A stretch of 64,000 bases of DNA, from positions 1,488,001 through 1,552,000 of the forward strand of contig NZ_JACHDN010000001.1 in NCBI RefSeq assembly GCF_014201095.1, written 5' to 3'. Source of the stretch: Cellulomonas hominis (lineage in GTDB: Bacteria; Actinomycetota; Actinomycetes; Actinomycetales; Cellulomonadaceae). The notes under the pieces are model-generated. The model searched no databases and was not told the origin of the DNA. It saw only the letters and a list, made by a program, of their open reading frames with translations. This document shows positions 43,760 through 51,965 of this stretch, piece after piece; positions within the stretch are counted from its first letter, which is position 1, and each line of letters opens with the position of its first letter. A program made the position numbers and the translations under genes.

Positions 43760-44772
43760 CAGCCCGCGCCCCGCACCTCGGCGGCCGCCGACCGCCGGGC
43801 CCCCACCGCGATGGCCGCGATGAGCACGGTGCCCGTCAGCACGTACTGCCAGTAGGAGGCGACCCCGAGCAGGTTCAGCGCGTTGGCCAGCACGGCGAAC
43901 AGCAGCGCGCCGACCACCGTCCCGAACGTCGTCGCCCGCCCGCCGCGCAGGGCGGTCCCGCCCACGACGACCGCGGCGATCACGTCCATCTCGAAGCCCA
44001 TGGCCATGGTGCCCTCCGCCGAGGAGAGCCGCCCGGTCATGAACACGCCCGCGAGCGCGAAGCACACCCCCGCCAGCGCGAACACTGCGACCTTCACCCG
44101 GTTCACCGGCAGCCCGGCGAGCACCGCCGCCCGCTCGTTGGACCCGAACGCGCGCAGCGTGCGGCCGAAGTACGTGCGCTGGAGCACGAGGAACGTCACG
44201 GCGGCCAGGACGACGAACACGAGGAACGGCACCGGCAGCCAGCCGACGGTGCCGGTGGTCGCGGCGCGGTAGTTCGTCGACGTCACCGGGACGACCTTGC
44301 CGGACGTCCAGATGAAGGCCGCCCCGAGGAACAGGTACAGCGTCCCGAGCGTCGCGATGAACGGGGGGATCCGCACGTACGTCACGAGCAGGCCGTTCAG
44401 CGTGCCGAGCACCGCGCCGATGACGAGCGCGAGCACCACGGCCGCGCCGATCGTGGTGTGCGGGAGCACGGTCGCGACCGCGATGGACGCCACCGCGACG
44501 ACCCCGCCGACCGACAGGTCCAGCAGGCCGGCGGCGATGAGCAGCGTCATGCCGCAGGCGGCCAGGCCGACGAACGACGCCTGGAACAGGACGTTCGACA
44601 GGTTGCCGGTCCCCCAGAACGACGGCTTCGCGGCGCCGACGGCCACGCAGAGCACCACGAGGACGCCGACGAGGTACTGCCGCGCGCCGAACTGGCGCAG
44701 CACCTGGCCGAGGGGCGGCCGGTCGTCCGCGCGGGGCGCCGCCGGGGGCGCGGTGGTCTCGGTGCGGGTCAC
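43759..44772 (-). CDS. sugar ABC permease, RbsC type (second)
   Basis: A 337-residue BPD_transp_2 permease with about 9-10 hydrophobic segments. Typical motifs are AGLLDLSVGGVVAV, IPPFIATLGTLYLFLGAAF and VVGGTALRGGRATTFGTVVG. GTG 44772 has GGGAGGAAC upstream and overlaps the stop of the first permease by GTGA. The two permeases form the CUT2 transmembrane pair for a pentose-like sugar, with the ATPase and lipoprotein encoded upstream. Confidence 0.93.
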   Translation of the reverse strand: MTRTETTAPPAAPRADDRPPLGQVLRQFGARQYLVGVLVVLCVAVGAAKPSFWGTGNLSNVLFQASFVGLAACGMTLLIAAGLLDLSVGGVVAVASIAVATVLPHTTIGAAVVLALVIGAVLGTLNGLLVTYVRIPPFIATLGTLYLFLGAAFIWTSGKVVPVTSTNYRAATTGTVGWLPVPFLVFVVLAAVTFLVLQRTYFGRTLRAFGSNERAAVLAGLPVNRVKVAVFALAGVCFALAGVFMTGRLSSAEGTMAMGFEMDVIAAVVVGGTALRGGRATTFGTVVGALLFAVLANALNLLGVASYWQYVLTGTVLIAAIAVGARRSAAAEVRGAG

Positions 44773-45815
44773 GAGTTCCTCCCTTCCAGCATCCGACGGA
44801 CGGCGGCACGCTGCGCCCCGTCGATGCTCAGCGCGAAGACCAGGAGGGCTCCGAGCGCGACGTACTGGTAGAACGACGGGACGTTGAGCAGGTTGAGGCC
44901 GGAGTTGATCATCGACAGCAGCAGCGCGGCGACGAACGTGCCGACGATCCGCGGCCGGCCGCCGGCCATGCTGGTGCCGCCGAGGACGACGATCGCGATG
45001 GCCTGCAGCTCCAGGCCCGACGAGACGGAGCCGTTGACGACGCCGAGCTGGCTGGCGAGCAGCACCCCGCCCACACCCGCCGCGGCGCCCGCCGCGACGT
45101 AGGCGAGCAGGAGCACGCGGGACACGCCGATGCCGGAGTCGATCGCCGCCTCGGGGCTGCCGCCGACGGCGACCACGTGCTTGCCGAACCGCATCCGGTC
45201 CAGCACGAACCAGGCGCCCGCGCCGAGGAGCAGCGCGATGACGAACGGCACGGGGACCCCGAGCACCGACGCGGTGGCGACCGACTTGAACCCGCCGGAG
45301 GCGATCATGATCGGCGCGCCGCCCGTGAACAGGAGCACCAGGCCGCGGAACACGCTCATCGTCGACAGGGTCGCGATGAACCCGGGCACCCGGAGCTGCG
45401 TGACGAGCAGGCCGTTCACGAGGCCGAGTGCCGCACCGACGGCGATGCCGACGACCGCGCCGGCGAGCGGACCCGCCCCGTTGACGGCCCACGCGGCGAC
45501 GCACGCGGCGAGCGCCTGGGCCGAGCCGACCGACAGGTCGATGCCCCGGACGGCGATGACGAGCGTCATCCCGTAGCCGACGATCGCGAGGATCGCGGCG
45601 TTCACCAGGACGTTGGTGACGTTCGAGCCGGAGACGAAGTTCGGCACCGCGGCGACGCCGGCGACGAGCACCAGGGCGAACGGGATGAGGACGCCGGCGT
45701 TCTGCAGCAGGCTCCGGCGCCGCTCCGCGCGGCGGGCCCGCTCGGCGGACCGGGCGCGCTCGTCGGCGACCAGGTCCTGCGCGCTGGGCGCGGTGGTGGT
45801 GACGGCGTCAGGCAT
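44769..45815 (-). CDS. sugar ABC permease, RbsC type (first)
   Basis: A 348-residue BPD_transp_2 permease with a charged cytoplasmic N-terminal helix (ADERARSAERARRAERRR) and the motifs VRGIDLSVGSAQAL, VPGFIATLSTMSVFRGL and VLGGTSMAGGRPRIVGTF. It overlaps the end of the ATPase gene by 8 bases, indicating tight coupling. Forms the transmembrane channel with the second permease. Confidence 0.93.
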   Translation of the reverse strand: MPDAVTTTAPSAQDLVADERARSAERARRAERRRSLLQNAGVLIPFALVLVAGVAAVPNFVSGSNVTNVLVNAAILAIVGYGMTLVIAVRGIDLSVGSAQALAACVAAWAVNGAGPLAGAVVGIAVGAALGLVNGLLVTQLRVPGFIATLSTMSVFRGLVLLFTGGAPIMIASGGFKSVATASVLGVPVPFVIALLLGAGAWFVLDRMRFGKHVVAVGGSPEAAIDSGIGVSRVLLLAYVAAGAAAGVGGVLLASQLGVVNGSVSSGLELQAIAIVVLGGTSMAGGRPRIVGTFVAALLLSMINSGLNLLNVPSFYQYVALGALLVFALSIDGAQRAAVRRMLEGRNS

Positions 45816-47325
45816 GGCTGGCCTCCTCGGCGGTCTGTCCGACGGACGCCCCGACGATGTTGTCCTCCGTGACGTCGCGCCCGGTGAGCTCGGCGATGCG
45901 CCGGCCGGCGAAGTACACGGCGCAGCGGTCGGAGATCGCGGCGAGCTCGGGGGCGTCGGAGCTCGACACGACGACGGCGACGCCGGCGTCGGCGAGCTGC
46001 TTGATCAGCTGGTAGATGTCGACCTTCGCGCCGACGTCGACGCCGCGGGTCGGCTCGTTGAGCAGCAGGACCGAGCAGCCGGACAGCAGCGCCCGGCCGA
46101 GCAGCACCTTCTGCTGGTTCCCTCCGGACAGGTTGCCGATGAGCTGGCGCCCGTGCGGGACCCGGATCCGCATGTCCTCGCGCAGCCGGGCGAACCGGGC
46201 CCGCTCGTCGGCGGGCACGGGCAGCAGCCGCTGGAGCAGCGGGAGGCGCGACCGGTCCCGGGAGACCATCGCGTTCTCGGTGACGTCGAGGTGCGGCAGG
46301 ATGCCCTCGCCCTTGCGGTCCTCGCTGAGCATGAACACCCCGCCCCGCATCGCCTCGCGCGGCGAACGCAGCCGGACCGGACGCCCGTCGACGCGGACCG
46401 TCCCGCCGGTGCCCGGCAGGTCGCCGAACAGCGCCCGCGTGAGCTCGGTCCGGCCCGAGCCGACCAGGCCCGCGAGGCCGACGATCTCCCCCGCCCCGAC
46501 CGTGAGGTCGAAGGGCTCCGCGACGCCGGGGACCCGCAGGCCCGCGACCTCGAGCCGGGGCCGGCCGGCGGACGCGGCCGCGCCGGACCGCTCGAACGCC
46601 TGCGGCGCCCGGCCGAGCATGTGCTCCACGAGCCGCGCCTCGTCGAGCTCCGCGGTGGGCGCGTGCGCGACGAGGGCGCCGTCGCGGAGCACCGCGACGT
46701 CGTCGCAGATCGCGAAGATCTCGTCGAGGTGGTGCGACACGTAGACGACGGCCTTGCCCCGGGTCGCGATGCGCCGCACGATCTCGTGCAGCCGGACGAT
46801 CTCCGCGCCGTTCAGCGCCGCCGTCGGCTCGTCCATGATGAGGACGTCGAACTCGCGCGACAGCGCGCGGGCGATCTCGACCATCTGGCGGTCGCCCACG
46901 GTCAGCGACGACACCGGGCGGTCCGGGTCGAGGTCGAGACCCAGGTCGTCCAGCAGCGCGGCCGCGCGGCGGCGGGTGCCCGCCCGGTCGACGACCCCGC
47001 CGGTGGCGAGCTCGTGACCGAGGAACACGTTGTCGGCGACGGAGAGCTGCGGCACCTGCCGGAACTCCTGGCTGACGACGCTGATGCCCGCGGCCTGCGA
47101 GTCGGCCGACCCGCGGAACGTCCGGGCCGCCCCGTGCACGAGCACCGAGCCGCTCACGGGCTGCTCGATGCCGCCGAGCACCCGGATCAGCGTGCTCTTC
47201 CCGGCGCCGTTCTCGCCGACCAGGCCGAGCACCTGCCCGGGCTCGAGGTCGAGCGACACGCCCTTGAGCGCGCGCACGCCGGGGTACTCCTGAACCACGT
47301 CCACGACCTGCACGACGGCAGCCAT
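45808..47325 (-). CDS. sugar ABC transporter ATP-binding protein, RbsA type
   Basis: A 505-residue protein with two fused ABC ATPase domains. Domain 1 has Walker A GENGAGKST at 37-45, a signature SLTVGDRQ and Walker B VLIMDEP. Domain 2 has a degenerate Walker A (GLVGSGRTE), an intact LSGGNQQKV signature and LLLNEPTRG in place of Walker B, the usual asymmetry of RbsA/XylG/MglA proteins. It energises the CUT2 importer encoded in this operon. Confidence 0.95.
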   Translation of the reverse strand: MAAVVQVVDVVQEYPGVRALKGVSLDLEPGQVLGLVGENGAGKSTLIRVLGGIEQPVSGSVLVHGAARTFRGSADSQAAGISVVSQEFRQVPQLSVADNVFLGHELATGGVVDRAGTRRRAAALLDDLGLDLDPDRPVSSLTVGDRQMVEIARALSREFDVLIMDEPTAALNGAEIVRLHEIVRRIATRGKAVVYVSHHLDEIFAICDDVAVLRDGALVAHAPTAELDEARLVEHMLGRAPQAFERSGAAASAGRPRLEVAGLRVPGVAEPFDLTVGAGEIVGLAGLVGSGRTELTRALFGDLPGTGGTVRVDGRPVRLRSPREAMRGGVFMLSEDRKGEGILPHLDVTENAMVSRDRSRLPLLQRLLPVPADERARFARLREDMRIRVPHGRQLIGNLSGGNQQKVLLGRALLSGCSVLLLNEPTRGVDVGAKVDIYQLIKQLADAGVAVVVSSSDAPELAAISDRCAVYFAGRRIAELTGRDVTEDNIVGASVGQTAEEASHA

Positions 47326-47346
47326 CGACGCCCTCCTGACGTTGAC

Positions 47347-47376
47347 GGGCGGGGACGGGGCCGCGACGCCCCGCCC
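47347..47376 (-). other. hairpin between binding-protein and ATPase genes
   Basis: Arms GGGCGGGG (47347-47354) and CCCCGCCC (47369-47376) in the 61-base gap between the lipoprotein gene (stop at 47387) and the ATPase gene. The place matches the hairpins after the other two binding-protein genes of the window, suggesting partial termination or mRNA protection. Confidence 0.55.
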
Positions 47377-47386
47377 CCGCCGGTGG

Positions 47387-48418
47387 TCACTTCTGCGCGG
47401 CGCGCGTCTCGCGGAAGCCCGCGAGGGTGTCGGCGGTGACGATCTCGACCGGGAAGTAGACGGTGCGGCCCGCCTCGTCGTCGAAGCCCGGGTCCTCGCC
47501 GTCGAGCAGCGCGAGCACGGTCTCGACCGCCTTCATGCCCTGGCCGTACGGGTCCTGCGCCACGGTCGCGCTCATCAGGCCCTGGTCGATGAGGTCGAGC
47601 GCGCCGTCGGCGCCGTCGAACCCGATCAGGAAGAACCCGTCCTGCACGGACTTGCCGGCGGTCTCCATCGCGCGCTGGGCGCCGATCGCGGAGTCGTCGT
47701 TCGCCGCGTAGATGACCTCGAGGTCCGGGTTGGCGGACAGCATGTCCTGCGCCGCCGCGAACCCGCCGTCGACCGTGTCCTGACCGTCCAGGCTGGCGAC
47801 GACCTCGAACGCGTCGTTCTCCGCGAGCGTGTCCACGAACCCGGCGACCCGCTCCTCGCCGACGACCGAGCCGGCGTGCAGCTCGATGACACCGACCTTG
47901 TGCGGGCCCGGCTGGTCGCCGAGCTGGTCGATCACGTACTGCGCCGCGATCTCGCCGCCGTTGTAGTTGTTGGACAGGATGTAGCCGTCGTAGTCGCCGG
48001 CCGTGCCGATGTCCGCGATGACCACCGGGATCTTGGCGGCGTGCGCGGCGTCGATGGTGGACGGGAGCGCGGACGGCTGCACCGGGGTGACGATCAGGCC
48101 GGAGATGCCCTGGTTGATCAGGTCGAGCGAGCCGGAGACCTGCTGCTGCTGGTCGGACTTCTGGTCGACGACGACCACGTCCACGCCCGCCGCCTCGGCA
48201 CCGGCCTTCACGCCGGCCGAGTAGGACTGCCAGTACGGGTTCTGCAGGTCGTAGACGGAGTAGCCGAGGGTCAGCGGGTCCTTGGCCTCGAACTCCGTCG
48301 TGCCGCCGCCGGCCGAGCCGGTGCCCTCGGCGGCGGGCTCGTCGGCGCCGCTGGCGCAGGCGGACAGCAGGAGGGTGGCGGCCGCGGTCAGCGCGATCGC
48401 ACGCGAGAGGTGTCGCAC
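47387..48418 (-). CDS. ribose-type sugar-binding lipoprotein
   Basis: A 343-residue periplasmic-binding-protein 1 (RbsB/Peripla_BP_4) lipoprotein. The lipobox LLSAC has Cys21 as the lipidation site, followed by a Gly/Ala/Thr linker. Ligand-site segments include SVYDLQNPYWQSYSAG, DQKSDQQQQ, NNYNGGEIAA and ANDDSAIGAQRAM. It captures a monosaccharide outside the membrane for the CUT2 importer. The context with a D-lyxose-isomerase-like enzyme suggests D-lyxose, D-xylulose or a related sugar (inference). GTG start gives a good signal peptide. Confidence 0.93.
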   Translation of the reverse strand: MRHLSRAIALTAAATLLLSACASGADEPAAEGTGSAGGGTTEFEAKDPLTLGYSVYDLQNPYWQSYSAGVKAGAEAAGVDVVVVDQKSDQQQQVSGSLDLINQGISGLIVTPVQPSALPSTIDAAHAAKIPVVIADIGTAGDYDGYILSNNYNGGEIAAQYVIDQLGDQPGPHKVGVIELHAGSVVGEERVAGFVDTLAENDAFEVVASLDGQDTVDGGFAAAQDMLSANPDLEVIYAANDDSAIGAQRAMETAGKSVQDGFFLIGFDGADGALDLIDQGLMSATVAQDPYGQGMKAVETVLALLDGEDPGFDDEAGRTVYFPVEIVTADTLAGFRETRAAQK

Positions 48419-48485
48419 GGGTGTGTCTCCTTTGACGGGGCCGGAGGGGTCCGGCGGGTGGTGCGGGATGGTGCGGGGATGCGGA

Positions 48486-49235
48486 TCAGGCGATGGCGGT
48501 CGCGAGCCGGCCCGAGTTGGCCGCCTCCGCGACGAAGGTGTTGTCGTGCAGGCCGCGCCACTGCGGCAGCGGGACGGCCTTGTCGTGGGCGTGCTCCGTC
48601 GGCTCGTGGCTGTACGTCGAGACCTCGCGGACGACCAGCGGCACCGGCGAGTCGGCCGGGCAGCGGAAGGCGTGCAGGTGCTTGCGGTGCATGACGAACT
48701 TGGGGTCGCCGGCGCGCAGGCGGGCGTAGCTCGTCAGCCGGGCGTAGGAGTCCTCGCGGCCCGCGGGCAGCGCCACGCCCTCCGGCCACGGGGATCCCGC
48801 GGGCATCGGGCTGAACGCGAGGACCTCGTCGTCGCCGACCGTCACCGGCTCGGGGGCGTAGAAGACCTCCATCTCGCCGAGGACGACCTCGTACGACTCG
48901 GTCTTGCGCTGGTGGAAGTGCGGCGGGCAGAACTTGCCCGGGTGCACGATCATCAGCTTGTCGCAGAGGCCGGAGTACTCGGCGTGGGCGGCCCCGGCCG
49001 CGGGGAGCCCGTCGACGGCCGGCTCGTTGAGGGACTCGAAGATGACCATGACCTCGTACGGCTCGCGGGACCACAGGCCGCGGGCGAAGGCCTCGTACTG
49101 GTCGTCGCCGAAGACGATCCCGGCGCTGTCGTTCACCATCTCCGGGGTGACGGGGTAGCGCAGGGCGCGGGCGAGGCTGGCGGCCTCGCTGAGCCACTCG
49201 TCGTACTCGCGGCGGGAGATGGCCGTCCGGGTCAC
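48486..49235 (-). CDS. D-lyxose isomerase-like cupin enzyme
   Basis: A 249-residue protein of the D-lyxose ketol-isomerase family (YdaE-like), a cupin that converts D-lyxose to D-xylulose, often also mannose to fructose. The metal-binding cupin motif HFHQRKTE is at 106-113 (His106, His108, Glu113), with a second His cluster HRKHLHAF later. The GTG at 49235 has GGAGG 5 bases upstream; an ATG at 49247 would add four residues. It is the first gene of the operon isomerase, lipoprotein, ATPase, two permeases, DUF4432. No pentulokinase is present, so phosphorylation must use a kinase encoded elsewhere. Confidence 0.82.
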   Translation of the reverse strand: MTRTAISRREYDEWLSEAASLARALRYPVTPEMVNDSAGIVFGDDQYEAFARGLWSREPYEVMVIFESLNEPAVDGLPAAGAAHAEYSGLCDKLMIVHPGKFCPPHFHQRKTESYEVVLGEMEVFYAPEPVTVGDDEVLAFSPMPAGSPWPEGVALPAGREDSYARLTSYARLRAGDPKFVMHRKHLHAFRCPADSPVPLVVREVSTYSHEPTEHAHDKAVPLPQWRGLHDNTFVAEAANSGRLATAIA

Positions 49236-49294
49236 GGATTCCTCCATTGGATCGTGTGCGCCGCCCCCACGTCGGGGCGGCGGCCGTGCTGTCA

Positions 49295-49351
49295 TGAACC
49301 GGTTCATCGTGAACCGGTTCATACGATGCCTGGTCCGGCCGCCGGTGTCAA
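49295..49351 (-). promoter_or_regulatory. promoter with two TGAACCGGTTCA operators
   Basis: Two perfect 12-bp palindromes TGAACCGGTTCA lie at 49295-49306 and 49310-49321, centres 15 bases apart. Upstream on the minus strand is TTGACA (complement of 49346-49351) and, 19 bases on, a TCGTAT -10 candidate (complement of 49321-49326). The operators therefore cover the start site. They most likely bind the LacI regulator encoded just upstream. Confidence 0.82.
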
Positions 49352-49403
49352 TCCCTGAAGGTCACGGTTCGGTGACGCCGCGTCGCGGTGCTCGCGCGGG
49401 CGC

Positions 49404-50447
49404 TCAGCGCCGGGCCGGGTCCGCCACGCTGGAGCCGCGGACGACCAGGTGCGCCTCGAACTCGACGTGCTCCCCCGGGACCCGCTCGCCGCCGCGGAGC
49501 AGCAGCCGGGCCGCCGCCAGGCCCATGTCGTAGGACGGCTGGCGCACGGTCGTCAGCGGCGGGTTCAGCGCCGGCGCGAAGTCGGCGTCGTCGTACCCGA
49601 CGAGCGCGACGTCCTGGGGCACCCGGATGCCGCGCTCCTGCATCGCGAGCAGCGCACCGAGGGCGAGCATGTCGTTCACGCACATCACGGCCGTCACCCG
49701 GCCCGCGTCGAGCAGCGGGGCCACGGCCACGGCCCCCTCGGCCACCGTGAGGTCGCGGACCTCGACGTCGACCAGCACGTCGTCCGGCGCCAACCCGGCG
49801 TCCAGCAGCGCCTGCGCGGCGCCCTCCCGGCGCTCGGCGCACCAGGACACCGAGACAGGGCCGTTGACCAGGGCGATGCTGCGGTGGCCCTCCGCGATCA
49901 GGTGCGCCATCGCCAGGCGGGCGCCGCGCACGTTGTCGAGGCTCACCCACGCGCCGTCCGAGTCGCGACCCTGCCGCTCCAGCGTGACGACCCCGAGCCG
50001 GCGCCGCTCGAACGCGGCCCAGTCCGCCGCCCGGTCGACGATCGGGGCGATGACGAGCCCGTCGACGCCCTGGCTCTCGAGGCCGAGCAGCACGTGGCGC
50101 TGCCGCTCCGGGTCCTGGTGCGTCGAGCCGACGACCATCGTCAGCCCCGCCGCGTCCACGCCGGCCTCGACGCCGCGCAGCACCGCCGCCCAGAACGGGT
50201 TGCCGACGTCGGGGACGACCACGCCGATCAGCTCGGACCGGCGGCTGCGGAGCTGGCCGGCCGCGCGGGACGGCACGAAGCCCAGCGCGCGCATCGCCTC
50301 CTCGACCCGCTCGCGGATGTCGGTGCCGACCCGGTCGGGGTTGTTCAGCACGTTGGAGACGGTGCCGAGGGACACCCCCGCGCGCGCCGCGACGTCGCGC
50401 ACCCCGACGGAACGTCCGGTGCGGTCTCGTCCTGCGCCGTTCGGCAC
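49404..50447 (-). CDS. LacI-family repressor of the lyxose-isomerase/ABC operon
   Basis: A 347-residue LacI-type protein: helix-turn-helix VRDVAARAGVSLGTVSNVLN near 15-34, hinge GFVPSRAAGQLRSRRS, and a sugar-sensor domain with VALVGYDDADFAPALNPPLT. The GTG at 50447 has AGGGG 5 bases upstream. It lies directly upstream of the operon on the same strand; the double TGAACCGGTTCA site sits in the gap, so it is the natural candidate repressor (inference). Confidence 0.92.
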   Translation of the reverse strand: MPNGAGRDRTGRSVGVRDVAARAGVSLGTVSNVLNNPDRVGTDIRERVEEAMRALGFVPSRAAGQLRSRRSELIGVVVPDVGNPFWAAVLRGVEAGVDAAGLTMVVGSTHQDPERQRHVLLGLESQGVDGLVIAPIVDRAADWAAFERRRLGVVTLERQGRDSDGAWVSLDNVRGARLAMAHLIAEGHRSIALVNGPVSVSWCAERREGAAQALLDAGLAPDDVLVDVEVRDLTVAEGAVAVAPLLDAGRVTAVMCVNDMLALGALLAMQERGIRVPQDVALVGYDDADFAPALNPPLTTVRQPSYDMGLAAARLLLRGGERVPGEHVEFEAHLVVRGSSVADPARR

Positions 50448-50624
50448 GCGTACCCCTGTTCGTCCGGGCGACCGTCGTCGTCGCCGTTCGTGCCCCGCTG
50501 ACCAGCGGGTCAACCCGCGGAGGTCCGGGCACGGATGCTACATCCCGGTCCGGCGCGCACGACCGGACGATAGGCCGTCGCCGAGGTCGGGGACGTCCGC
50601 CCGTGGCGCCCGGTCGGTCTAATC

Positions 50625-50643
50625 TGATATCACTTTGATATCG
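50625..50643 (+). promoter_or_regulatory. helically phased TGATATC repeat before the SPFH gene
   Basis: TGATATCA (50625-50632, palindromic) and TGATATCG (50636-50643) are spaced exactly 11 bases, one helical turn, in an A+T-rich island 40-58 bases before the GTG at 50683. Such phased short repeats are typical of ribbon-helix-helix repressor sites, and an RHH protein is encoded as the second gene of the operon. Confidence 0.7.
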
Positions 50644-50682
50644 CCCCGGACCGGCCGGGGTGCGCGACCCCAGGAGGTCCCC

Positions 50683-51639
50683 GTGTCCGAGACAGTCCCC
50701 CCGCAGGAGTCCCAGGGCGGCGAGCCCGCCGGCCAGCCGGTCGGGCACAGCGGCGCCCGGGTGGACATCGAGGAGCGTCCCGCGCGGTCCGCCGGCGCGG
50801 CCGCGGCGGCGCTGGTCCTGCTGCTCGCGCTCGGGCTGCTCGGCGGGTCGATCCCCCTGTTCGTCGCGGCGGAGGGCGGCTCGGCGGCGCTCGGGGTGCT
50901 CGGGGTCGTCGCGATCCTCGTCGGCGTCCTCGCCCTGACCGCGCTGTCGATCGTGTCGCCGGGCCAGACGATGGTCGTCCAGCTGTTCGGCCGCTACCTG
51001 GGCACGATCCGCCGGACGGGCCTCGTGCTCACCGTCCCGCTGACCACGCGCAAGAAGGTCTCGGTCCGGGTCCGGAACTTCGAGACCAACGAGCTCAAGG
51101 TCAACGAGGCCGACGGCAACCCGATCAACATCGCCGCGATCGTCGTGTGGCAGGTCGCCGACACCGCGAAGGCCACGTTCGCGGTCGAGGACTACGCCGA
51201 CTTCGTGCGCGTGCAGTCGGAGTCCGCCCTCCGGCACGTCGCCATGTCGCACCCGTACGACCACGCCGACGACGGCGAGCAGTCGCTCCGCGGCGCGACC
51301 GACCTGGTGTCCGGGGAGATCGCCGCCGAGGTGGCCGCCCGCGTGGTCATCGCCGGCATCGAGGTCATCGAGGCGCGCATCTCGAACCTCGCGTACGCGC
51401 CCGAGATCGCGCAGGCGATGCTCCAGCGGCAGCAGGCCGGCGCGATCATCGCCGCGCGCGAGCGGATCGTCGAGGGCGCGGTGTCGATGGTCGAGGACGC
51501 GCTGTCCCGGCTCGAGCGGGACGACGTCGTCGTGCTGGACGACGAGCGCCGCGCCGCGATGGTCTCGAACCTGCTCGTCGTCCTCTGCGGGGAGGGCCGC
51601 GCGACACCGGTGGTGAACACGGGCAGCCTGTACGCATGA
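50683..51639 (+). CDS. SPFH/band-7 domain membrane protein
   Basis: A 318-residue protein with a polar N terminus, two adjacent membrane helices (about 40-60 and 68-90), then an SPFH domain: VSPGQTMVVQLFGRYLGTIR, NIAAIVVWQVADTAKATFAV and VIEARISNLAYAPEIAQAML. SPFH proteins form large membrane-bound cages or microdomains that organise lipids and quality control. GTG 50683 has AGGAGG 5 bases upstream. The stop overlaps the start of the RHH gene (ATGA), so both are translated together. Confidence 0.92.
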   Translation: MSETVPPQESQGGEPAGQPVGHSGARVDIEERPARSAGAAAAALVLLLALGLLGGSIPLFVAAEGGSAALGVLGVVAILVGVLALTALSIVSPGQTMVVQLFGRYLGTIRRTGLVLTVPLTTRKKVSVRVRNFETNELKVNEADGNPINIAAIVVWQVADTAKATFAVEDYADFVRVQSESALRHVAMSHPYDHADDGEQSLRGATDLVSGEIAAEVAARVVIAGIEVIEARISNLAYAPEIAQAMLQRQQAGAIIAARERIVEGAVSMVEDALSRLERDDVVVLDDERRAAMVSNLLVVLCGEGRATPVVNTGSLYA

Positions 51640-51875
51640 GCGAGACGCCGGTGCCGGGCGGGGGCGGTCCCGCCCGGCGGGAGCGGAAGTCGGTGCTGCT
51701 GCGGCTGGACCCGGCGGTGCACGACGCGCTGGCCCGGTGGGCGGCCGACGACCTGCGCTCGGTGAACGGGCAGATCGAGCTCCTCCTGCGCCGCGCCCTC
51801 GCGGACGCGGGCCGCATGCCGCCCGACGCCGCCCCGCCGCGCCGCCCGGGCCGGCCGGGCCGCCCGCGGGGGTGA
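51636..51875 (+). CDS. ribbon-helix-helix (Arc-like) small protein
   Basis: A 79-residue basic protein. Residues 17-55 (RKSVLLRLDPAVHDALARWA and the following helix SVNGQIELLLRRAL) fit an Arc/HicB-type ribbon-helix-helix fold: a DNA-binding strand then two helices. The C-terminal 20 residues are Pro/Gly/Arg-rich and probably disordered. Its start overlaps the SPFH stop. The pairing and the phased TGATATC repeats suggest autoregulation of the SPFH operon (inference). A toxin partner is not visible. Confidence 0.82.
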   Translation: MSETPVPGGGGPARRERKSVLLRLDPAVHDALARWAADDLRSVNGQIELLLRRALADAGRMPPDAAPPRRPGRPGRPRG

Positions 51876-51884
51876 TCGGCAGCC

Positions 51885-51951
51885 GAGGTCGACGGTTCCG
51901 CGCGACACGCCGGGGCGACACGCCGCGTGCGCATGCGAAACCGTCGACCTC
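51885..51951. repeat. 67-bp palindromic intergenic element, copy 2
   Basis: Same terminal arms as the element at 14488-14553: GAGGTCGACGGTT (51885-51897) and AACCGTCGACCTC (51939-51951), with a 41-base core containing CGCGCGACACGCCG and GGCGACACGCCG. It begins 9 bases after the RHH stop and ends 14 bases before the last codon of the convergent yidC-like gene. Confidence 0.85.
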
Positions 51952-51965
51952 GCGGGCCGGCGCGG

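Noticed and set aside
49295..49321. Paired palindromes as a CRISPR-like or transposon end
   Set aside because: Only two copies, 12 bp each, with a 3-base gap at a promoter beside a LacI gene; operators explain them fully.
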